A stretch of 7,276 nt of DNA, taken from positions 1 through 7,276 of the forward strand of contig CAJPNA010000067.1 in assembly GCA_905371865.1 (NCBI GenBank), written 5' to 3'. Source of the DNA: an uncultured Carnobacterium sp. (lineage in GTDB: Bacteria; Bacillota; Bacilli; Lactobacillales; Aerococcaceae). Below the pieces are notes generated by a model. That model was not told the DNA's origin and ran no database searches. It saw only the letters and a program-made list of their open reading frames with translations. A program made the position numbers and the translations under genes. This document shows, one piece after another, positions 1 through 5,180 of this stretch (its first letter is position 1; every line of letters starts with the position of its first letter).

Positions 1-1033
1 TCTGTCAAGAAAGCTAGTACCACTTGTATACGATTCTTCTGTCAGAATCACATTAATACCTACATTTCTAGCTTTATAAACAATCTTCTCAATTAACTTC
101 TGATGTGGTATATTTACAAATGATTGATTAACTTTCTTTCCTAAAGAAATATCTCGTTTCCACTCTTTATTATTTCCAATCACAATTGTGTGAATGTCAT
201 TAGAAGTAGCAAATGTTACTATGAATTTACGAATCTTCAATTTTGAAATTACGTTTTTGTGTTAAACGATACAACCGATTTGTGTAAAATTTGTCATTCA
301 TTTGTTTTGCAACTTTCTGATAATGAGCATTCTTCTTATTATAGTACTGATTATTTGATTTTAGACCTTTACCATTGACAATAACTGGTTTTGACCTAGT
401 ATTTGTAACAATAGTTGCTAAGTTATCCAAACCTAAATCGATACTCATATAACGACCATTATCTAGTAGCAATGTATCAGTAACAGAAATACTATACACA
501 ATCTCTACGCAAAAGATTTGATTGTTTGGAACAATTCTAATTTGATTGATTTTCTTAAAATTACTCAAATGAACACATCTCGGTTTTATAGTGAATCTTT
601 GAAAAGACTTTGGAAAGTATAATAAATCATCCCTTAGTCTTACTTGTTGATTCGTGAGTATAAACAACATTTTTCCGCCTTTTGGTTTATATTTCGGTAA
701 TTTTGGTCTTCCCGAGTACTTATATTTATTTTTAGACCAATCTTTAATAGCTTTGAAAAATGATTTCCAGTTATTATCCAACAATCGTAATATTTGTTGC
801 GCTGATTGAGCAGCTATCATATTTGCATAATTTGGATAATCAACATCGTGTCTTAATATTCTATCCAAATCTTGATATCGTAACCACTTACCTGTTTCTA
901 GAAACTCACTTCGAACTAAGAAATTAGCATGATTGTATAAATTCTTTGCTAAATGTGTGTACTCGCAAAACATAGAATAGTGCGGATGACTTTTCTTGAT
1001 AACATGTTTTTCTACTTGTTGTATAATTGTCAC
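1..1033 (-). pseudogene. tnpB: Broken TnpB (IS200/IS605-family RNA-guided nuclease), truncated by window edge
   Basis: TnpB proteins are transposon-encoded RNA-guided DNA nucleases. Residues 1-268 (1033-227) carry the N-terminal OrfB region (LYNHANFLVR, then GRPKLPKYKPKGGK at 108-121) and the RuvC-I motif SIDLGLDNLAT with Asp199. The frame stops after KIEDS. From about 234 to 1 another minus frame continues the family sequence: FIVTFATSNDIHTIVIGNN, WKRDISLGKK, then EESYTSGTSFLD. The bridge usually seen between KIED and FIV (a Y-x-H-K-x-x-R-like stretch) is absent, so about 14 bases (3n+2) seem deleted near 230-236. The start is GTG at 1031-1033, behind a perfect AAGGAGGTG at 1041-1049. No tnpA is visible. 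The C-terminus with the RuvC-III Asp, the right end and any omega RNA lie left of the window. As read, the protein would lack most of its nuclease domain. The family is certain; the deletion size is inferred. Confidence 0.92.
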
Positions 1034-1040
1034 TCTAAAT

Positions 1041-1049
1041 CACCTCCTT
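1041..1049 (-). promoter_or_regulatory. Ribosome binding site of tnpB
   Basis: The minus strand reads AAGGAGGTG, a near-perfect complement of the 16S rRNA 3' end, 7 bases before the GTG at 1031-1033. It fixes that non-ATG start, which is also where homology to TnpB begins. Confidence 0.85.
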
Positions 1050-1065
1050 AATTGTTTTTCTATCT

Positions 1066-1087
1066 CATTTACAATACCATCCTAACT
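1066..1087 (-). repeat. Second copy of an array-gene leader, possibly a gene remnant
   Basis: The minus strand carries AGTTAGGATGGT (1076-1087), identical over 12 bases to the leader of the gene starting at 2077 (2086-2097). Here it is followed after 7 bases by ATGAG (the ATG is 1066-1068); at the other site ATGAG follows after 8 bases. The reading frame here stops at once (ATG AGA TAG). The leader of the gene starting at 2546 is a looser version (TTAGGAGTGGT). This may be the remains of a sixth array gene removed by insertion of the tnpB element. Chance similarity of two ribosome binding sites is the alternative. Confidence 0.45.
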
Positions 1088-1111
1088 GTGTAACTTATCA
1101 AATGAGTTTGC

Positions 1112-1138
1112 GTTATAATTCCTCATAGTCGTTGTCTA
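1112..1138 (-). promoter_or_regulatory. Possible weak promoter upstream of tnpB
   Basis: On the minus strand, TAGACA (1133-1138) and TATAAC (1112-1117) each match the -35 and -10 consensus at 5 of 6 positions. Their 15-base spacing is shorter than the usual 16-18. It lies in the 174-base gap between the last array gene and tnpB, about 80 bases before the tnpB start. In such AT-rich DNA this match could be accidental. Confidence 0.25.
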
Positions 1139-1183
1139 AATTACACACAACTAATGTAGTGAACTGATGTTTGTGTGGTAATT
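1139..1183 (-). repeat. Imperfect inverted repeat between the array and tnpB
   Basis: The arms are AATTACACACAA (1139-1150) and TTGTGTGGTAATT (1171-1183) on the plus strand, pairing with one bulged base around a 20-base loop. A second, overlapping 7-base pair is GAACTGA (1161-1167) with TCAGTTC (1196-1202). No T-run follows on the minus strand, so it is not a typical intrinsic terminator. IS200/IS605 elements have subterminal imperfect hairpins at their left end, and this one lies on the correct side of tnpB, so it may mark that end. The exact transposon boundary cannot be placed. Confidence 0.4.
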
Positions 1184-1207
1184 CGTCCGATGTTCTCAGT
1201 TCATGAA

Positions 1208-1591
1208 TTACTTCACAATTAATTCGTAAGTCCACGTGCTAGACTCAACGTACACATTTTTAATGGTAATTTTAACGTGCCACCCGTTGTTAGCTTGAGC
1301 GTCCCAAACAACATTATAGTTACCAATTTCGTGGTCGAAAACTAGTCGGTCAACATCTTCTCGAGTTCCAAGCCAAGCGACGTCTCCGATGATTCGATTC
1401 GCCAAGTCATCAGACAATAGTCCATCTCTAAAAATCACATTTCTATCGCTAATGAAATCAAAAAAGTTAGTTAATGCATCCACCATGTTCCATTTTGTTG
1501 CTTTATCGTAATGTCTCTCACTAGAATTATCGTTACAATCTACAAATTGAATTTTATTACCTAATTCATAAGTACTTAAATTTACAGTCAT
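1208..1591 (-). CDS. Small unknown protein, fifth member of the paralogue array (127 aa)
   Basis: I do not recognise a named family. The protein is soluble, with no signal peptide or membrane segment. A helical middle (DALTNFFDFISDR, then LANRIIGDVAWL) is followed by a strand-rich C-terminus ending WTYELIVK. The same order, a hydrophobic helix with F-x-x-F/W, a second helix, then a final beta strand, occurs in the four genes upstream. It is the most diverged and shortest member and lacks the acidic tail after the last strand, so its membership is less certain. The ATG at 1589-1591 has AGAAAGG (1601-1607) at 9 bases' spacing. The stop of the previous gene is 24 bases upstream, so it is probably cotranscribed. 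It is the last array gene before the tnpB element. Confidence 0.8.
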   Translation of the reverse strand: MTVNLSTYELGNKIQFVDCNDNSSERHYDKATKWNMVDALTNFFDFISDRNVIFRDGLLSDDLANRIIGDVAWLGTREDVDRLVFDHEIGNYNVVWDAQANNGWHVKITIKNVYVESSTWTYELIVK

Positions 1592-1615
1592 ATAATCAAT
1601 CCTTTCTACTGAATA

Positions 1616-2077
1616 CTATGATGTAATGTCATTTGCTGAAACCAAAGTAATAGAGTACGTTGTGTCGCTATCAGATGATTTCGAGTACTCCACCAAATCG
1701 ATGTAATAGCAAAGAGTTCCATCTTCACACGCAATTCCGTCATTCTCGCTATTTAATGTACGTTTACTTATAGTCATTCCAATTCTTCCTGTCAATTGAG
1801 CATAAATATCATCATAATGCGTATACGATTCTCCATTGTTTAACTTTGACAATGCATCCTCAACCACATTTAACGCCCACATGTTAAGTCCTTTGGTCTC
1901 CAATAAATATTTCAGAGTACCACTCGACTTACTAGCAAATGCGCATAATTTTTCTGTAGCGATAATTAAATCAATACAGTCAAACCCAACAATTTCAGAT
2001 TTCACTAATCTGTGACTACGTGGTTCGTTATGATACCACTTTAATACTCCAATTAATTTATTTGTTACGTTACTCAT
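1616..2077 (-). CDS. Small unknown protein, fourth member of the paralogue array (153 aa)
   Basis: No known family is recognised. It is clearly related to the next gene upstream (2103-2546): both begin MSN-[VL]-T, share KG[LV][ND][MV]W-x-LNVV-x-DA near residues 62-75, RIG[LM]-x-[VI]SKR near 97-106, and a C-terminal strand Y/FS[IM]-x-[LF]VSA[ND]D. The middle helical part (LCAFASKSSGTLKYLLE) replaces the FxKW motif of the other members. It has no signal peptide, membrane helix or recognisable catalytic motif. The ATG at 2075-2077 is preceded by TTAGGATGG with good spacing. The gap to the previous stop is 25 bases and to the next start 24, consistent with one operon. The coding assignment rests on the homology and clean spacing; function is unknown. 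Confidence 0.87.
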   Translation of the reverse strand: MSNVTNKLIGVLKWYHNEPRSHRLVKSEIVGFDCIDLIIATEKLCAFASKSSGTLKYLLETKGLNMWALNVVEDALSKLNNGESYTHYDDIYAQLTGRIGMTISKRTLNSENDGIACEDGTLCYYIDLVEYSKSSDSDTTYSITLVSANDITS

Positions 2078-2102
2078 AATCTTACACCATCCTAACTATA
2101 CT

Positions 2103-2546
2103 TTAATCGAGTAATTTAACATCATCGGCACTCACAAATAGCATTGAAAACTCTTTGATTTCTCCATTCATGGTACTTTGTAACATAAGTATAATTTCAT
2201 AACCAGTCACGTCACTACTACAAATGATAGAGTCATCTTTATTGACGTTGCGTTTACTCACCATAAGTCCAATACGGCTCAGACCAGCTACCATCACTTC
2301 ATCGTAGTCCGAGTATATATTTTTATTTTCAAACTTTGGAAAAGCGTCGCATACTACGTTCAAAATCCAAACATCTACTCCTTTAAAGTCGAACATACGC
2401 TTTAGTCCATTATGCTGTGTTTCTACCCACTTACAAAAAACTTCTGCAATATTAATTGAGTCCAAATTTTGCATCAAACCAAACTCACTTTTATTAGTTT
2501 GATGATTTTTGAACGCAACTACAGTTCTTTTTGTTAAATTGCTCAC
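2103..2546 (-). CDS. Small unknown protein, third member of the paralogue array (147 aa)
   Basis: No known family is recognised. This member links the two halves of the array. It shares the MSN start, KGVDVWILNVV, RIGLMVSKR and FVSADD motifs with the gene at 1616-2077. It also shares the FCKWVETQHNGLKRMF segment with the FLKWCGKVNSNIHKDI and FMKWCCGLDNSTRSIF segments of the two genes upstream. The C-terminus is strand-rich and ends in a short acidic tail. The start is GTG (2544-2546), chosen because AGGAG at 2556-2560 lies 9 bases before it and because the N-terminus then matches its neighbour. The gap to the previous stop is 43 bases. A soluble cytoplasmic protein is expected; its role is unknown. 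Confidence 0.87.
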   Translation of the reverse strand: MSNLTKRTVVAFKNHQTNKSEFGLMQNLDSINIAEVFCKWVETQHNGLKRMFDFKGVDVWILNVVCDAFPKFENKNIYSDYDEVMVAGLSRIGLMVSKRNVNKDDSIICSSDVTGYEIILMLQSTMNGEIKEFSMLFVSADDVKLLD

Positions 2547-2589
2547 AATCTACCACTCCTAATCTTTATATTCCAAGATTTGTTGTTTA

Positions 2590-3048
2590 CTATCTTTTAA
2601 TTCCATCTTCAAATCCATCCGCAATATCTCTAACTAGCACCATCGAAAATTGATATTTATGTCTGATGTTATTTGGTTCTTTCAGTGAACTGATTGGACG
2701 TACTGACAATTCACCTCTAAAGTAAGGTGTTCGTACAGTATCATCATATGGATTATTAACAAAATCCACACGTCCAACATAAACTGAGTTGCAAATTACC
2801 ACTGTTGCTACATTTACGTCATCAAAGTCATCAGAGTTTAACACTTCATCCATAATTGCTGTCATTTTGACATCTAATTCACGATTCTCGATGTCTTTGT
2901 GGATATTGCTATTCACTTTTCCACACCATTTCAAGAATAGTGTGTATAACTCAGTAGTTGACATGAATGGAGCTGTGAAAACATACTTATTCTCAACGTT
3001 CCCAACTTCTTCAAAAATATAGATTCGGTCGAATTGTCTTGTTGTCAT
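2590..3048 (-). CDS. Small unknown protein, second member of the paralogue array (152 aa)
   Basis: No known family is recognised. It aligns along its length with the gene just upstream: E-x-GN near the start, then N-[KT]-[YF]-VF-x-A, F-[LM]-KWC, a second helix (VKMTAIMDEVL), a G[ED]L strand, and FSMVLVRDIADGFEDG at the end. The start is taken as ATG at 3046-3048. A TTG at 3052-3054 is in frame two codons earlier, but AGAAAGGG (3057-3064) is only 2 bases from it and 8 bases from the ATG. The ATG lies 2 bases past the previous gene's TGA (3051-3053), so the pair is probably translationally coupled. There is no signal peptide and no membrane segment. Confidence 0.87.
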   Translation of the reverse strand: MTTRQFDRIYIFEEVGNVENKYVFTAPFMSTTELYTLFLKWCGKVNSNIHKDIENRELDVKMTAIMDEVLNSDDFDDVNVATVVICNSVYVGRVDFVNNPYDDTVRTPYFRGELSVRPISSLKEPNNIRHKYQFSMVLVRDIADGFEDGIKR

Positions 3049-3050
3049 AA

Positions 3051-3539
3051 TCAAAACCCTTTCTTTCCATCATATAACTTATGGTCTAAGTTTTGTGGGT
3101 ATGCCACCATCATTCTAAATGTACGGTCACTAACTACAATATCATCCAGAAATGGGTCGTATATTTTGATGTTTAAATCACCACTCAATGTTCCTACATG
3201 CGTAGATGGAGAATATCCCAACACGTTAGTGTACCCAACTAGTCCATTAAACTTCATGCCATTTCTTTTGATAGAGAACGTACCCTCACATTTATTTAGA
3301 TACTGATTTTGTGTCTTACTTACTTGACGGTCAATCGTTTTCTTAATATTGCGCCACATGTCAGTAGTATCGAAGATACTTCTAGTTGAGTTATCCAATC
3401 CACAACACCACTTCATGAAATCGTGATAAATCTCTGTGATAAATTCTTCTGAATCTTCTTCCGCGATGAATACGAAAGTATTTACCAAATTACCATCTTC
3501 TGTAAATGTTACGATGAGTTCGTTTTCTTTAATTTCCAT
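3051..3539 (-). CDS. Small unknown protein, first member of the paralogue array (162 aa)
   Basis: No known family is recognised. The N-terminus looks like a beta hairpin (ELIVTFTEDGN, then NTFVFIAEED). It is followed by a helix with FMKWCCGLDN at about residues 41-50, a second helix (MWRNIKKTIDRQV), and a strand-rich second half with GTLSGDLNIKIYD and TFRMMVAYPQNLD. It is the longest array member, mostly because of the region between the second helix and the GDL strand. ATG at 3537-3539 follows AGGAGG (3546-3551) after 6 bases, the strongest ribosome site in the array. It begins 41 bases after the helicase stop codon. The shared fold with the next gene is visible by eye; function is unknown. 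Confidence 0.88.
   Translation of the reverse strand: MEIKENELIVTFTEDGNLVNTFVFIAEEDSEEFITEIYHDFMKWCCGLDNSTRSIFDTTDMWRNIKKTIDRQVSKTQNQYLNKCEGTFSIKRNGMKFNGLVGYTNVLGYSPSTHVGTLSGDLNIKIYDPFLDDIVVSDRTFRMMVAYPQNLDHKLYDGKKGF
3057..3064 (-). promoter_or_regulatory. Ribosome binding site deciding the ATG start at 3048
   Basis: The minus strand reads AGAAAGGG within the last codons of the upstream gene. It is 8 bases from the ATG at 3046-3048 and only 2 from the alternative TTG at 3052-3054, which argues for the ATG. Confidence 0.65.
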
Positions 3540-3557
3540 GATATACCTCCTAAATTA

Positions 3558-3582
3558 AGTCGAGCTGAAAATCCACTCGACT
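3558..3582 (-). repeat. Hairpin between helicase and first array gene
   Basis: AGTCGAG (3558-3564) pairs perfectly with CTCGACT (3576-3582) around an 11-base loop. On the minus strand the stem includes part of the helicase TAG stop codon and is followed by TTAATTT, then the AGGAGG of the next gene. The T-run is too short and broken for a strong terminator. It may be a weak attenuator or an mRNA processing or stability element that separates helicase and array expression. Confidence 0.5.
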
Positions 3583-5119
3583 AGTTGTTGAATTCGTTCG
3601 AGAAGAACACTTCTACGTTCTTCTTAGCACGTGTTAGTGCAGTATATGATAAGTTCGGTTTCTTCACAATCCATTCATCTTTTGACGTTAAGTAATAAAC
3701 TACGTTGTCCCACTCCGAACCTTGAGATTTATGAACCGTCATTGCATATCCTAAATTCATGCGTACAAATGGTACACGCTGTGCTCGCACGTTTGCTGTT
3801 AATAATAGTTCCGAAATGTCATTACGGTCAACAGTTTTCAACCAACGATTCATTGCTTCCATCACACATTCTTTCACTTCACCAGTGACTTCTGAACGCA
3901 CATAAGCGTATACTAATGAATTGCGTCTTACTAGAGCGTCGTGTAATTTGCTTGTAGCAAACTCACTCTCGTCAAACGAGAATGTCTCTAATAGTTTCAA
4001 CCAAGCGTCTTGTCCAGTTAATACTCTCTCCGCTTTGAATAATTCAGAATTATAAAAGTTTGAGATTAAATCAGTTTGACCGAAAACATTAGACATTGAT
4101 ACTAATTTCTCACCCGGACTCACAATTCCAGTGTATCCTAATTCAGTACGGATAAACTCATTTAATGCGTTTACGTTCTTGTTTTGAAATGATAATACAA
4201 CGTCAGCATTGAGTAATCGACGTGTTAATGCTGGATTTTTACTAATACTTTCGACATTACCAGTGTTGTATAGATTTAATGGATATTTTCGAATAAGTTT
4301 GCTCACTTTTTCACCATCTTTTACTTTCGTCGCAATCTCAATTACTTTGTCAGTAGAACGCATGACAGTATTCAAGATAAAGAATCCATCATCTTGACCT
4401 ACACGATATGGTTGCATGTAATCATTCAGTTCACCTTCCACTGGTTCAAGCTGATATGGGTCTCCACAGATTAGCATAGTGATATCATGACCCATTTTTC
4501 GACACTCATCCACTGCGTCCATAAGTACATTGAATTGTAGTTTATTAATCATCGATGCTTCATCGACAATCAAAAATTGTACTTCGTCTTTCATTAAAAG
4601 AGCTGCAACTTGACTTGCTTCACGAGTTTTGAACTCCACACCCACTTTGAAGTCAAATAGTTTACGCATACTTGTACCAACACCATACTTAATGTCTAGA
4701 GCTTCTTCTAGAGCACCTTGATAGAGCAATCCGTAGTTATAGTTGATGATAACACTTGAGTCAATTTTCAAATTCTCCAAAAATTGAGCTACTTTTTCCA
4801 ACTCATCCGACGTATCGATTGGAAATTTTTGTTGCATGATTGATAGTACTTTTACTGGAGTACTTAATAATGATGCTACAGTTTTGAAAATTGTATTACG
4901 TGTTTTTGTACGTTTACGTACATTTTCCAATGCTTGTAATGTTGGAGCAATCGTCAAAATACGTCTACCAGTACGTAAATCACCTGCATACTTATCCATG
5001 ATATCTGTTGCGACTGTCGTTTTACCAGTTCCAGCAGCACCCATAAGTACACTGAAATCGTTTTTACGGTCATAGATTGCGTCAGAAATTGATTGTTGTT
5101 CATCTGTTAATGTAAACAT
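3581..5119 (-). CDS. RecD/Dda-type superfamily 1B DNA helicase (512 aa)
   Basis: An ATP-driven 5'-3' DNA helicase of the family that contains phage T4 Dda and RecD2; the direction is inferred from the family. Visible motifs in order: Q-motif LTDEQQSISDAI (4-15); Walker A GAAGTGKTT (27-35, Lys33); motif Ia region TIAPTLQAL; Walker B LIVDEAS with Asp186 and Glu187; motif III GDPYQLEPV (219-227); motif IV NTVMRS with Arg254; motif V GYAMTVHKSQGSEWD (457-471); motif VI YTALTRAKKNV with Arg497. All key residues are present, so it should be active. The length is a little above T4 Dda (439 aa). There is no nuclease domain, and the RecD2-type N-terminal extension is absent. The ATG at 5117-5119 has GAGGAA at 5124-5129. 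In phages such helicases act in replication initiation and clearing of bound proteins. The five small genes follow closely and are probably cotranscribed. Confidence 0.95.
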   Translation of the reverse strand: MFTLTDEQQSISDAIYDRKNDFSVLMGAAGTGKTTVATDIMDKYAGDLRTGRRILTIAPTLQALENVRKRTKTRNTIFKTVASLLSTPVKVLSIMQQKFPIDTSDELEKVAQFLENLKIDSSVIINYNYGLLYQGALEEALDIKYGVGTSMRKLFDFKVGVEFKTREASQVAALLMKDEVQFLIVDEASMINKLQFNVLMDAVDECRKMGHDITMLICGDPYQLEPVEGELNDYMQPYRVGQDDGFFILNTVMRSTDKVIEIATKVKDGEKVSKLIRKYPLNLYNTGNVESISKNPALTRRLLNADVVLSFQNKNVNALNEFIRTELGYTGIVSPGEKLVSMSNVFGQTDLISNFYNSELFKAERVLTGQDAWLKLLETFSFDESEFATSKLHDALVRRNSLVYAYVRSEVTGEVKECVMEAMNRWLKTVDRNDISELLLTANVRAQRVPFVRMNLGYAMTVHKSQGSEWDNVVYYLTSKDEWIVKKPNLSYTALTRAKKNVEVFFSNEFNN

Positions 5120-5149
5120 TTAGTTCCTCACTTTCTACTTAAAAAATAA

Positions 5150-5172
5150 ACCCCCAATTTTAGATTGGGGGT
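5150..5172 (-). terminator. Intrinsic terminator after the surface-protein gene
   Basis: A perfect 9-base stem, ACCCCCAAT paired with ATTGGGGGT, with a 5-base loop (5159-5163). On the minus strand it is followed by TTTATTTTTT (5140-5149). It starts 8 bases after the surface-protein stop codon. In the plus direction the stem is followed by A-rich rather than T-rich DNA, so it acts leftward only. Confidence 0.93.
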
Positions 5173-5180
5173 AAAAAGTC

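Noticed and set aside
227..1033. Reading the TnpB gene as a complete short protein of 268 residues
   Set aside because: The family sequence continues out of frame to the window edge, so the stop at 227 is the product of a frame-changing deletion, not a natural end.
1082..1126. Minus-strand 14-codon open frame before tnpB
   Set aside because: It has no ribosome binding site in front and no similarity to anything recognisable; it is too short to support as a gene or leader peptide.
3049..3054. TTG start at 3054 for the second array gene
   Set aside because: It is only 2 bases from the ribosome binding site, whereas the ATG at 3046-3048 has 8-base spacing and also gives a better match to the neighbouring paralogue.
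2789..5075. Short plus-strand open frames opposite the array and helicase genes
   Set aside because: They overlap well-supported minus-strand genes, show no recognisable domains, and do not form a spaced operon.
5150..5172. Terminator working in both directions
   Set aside because: On the plus strand the stem is followed by AAAAAG rather than a T-run, and there is no plus-strand gene to terminate.
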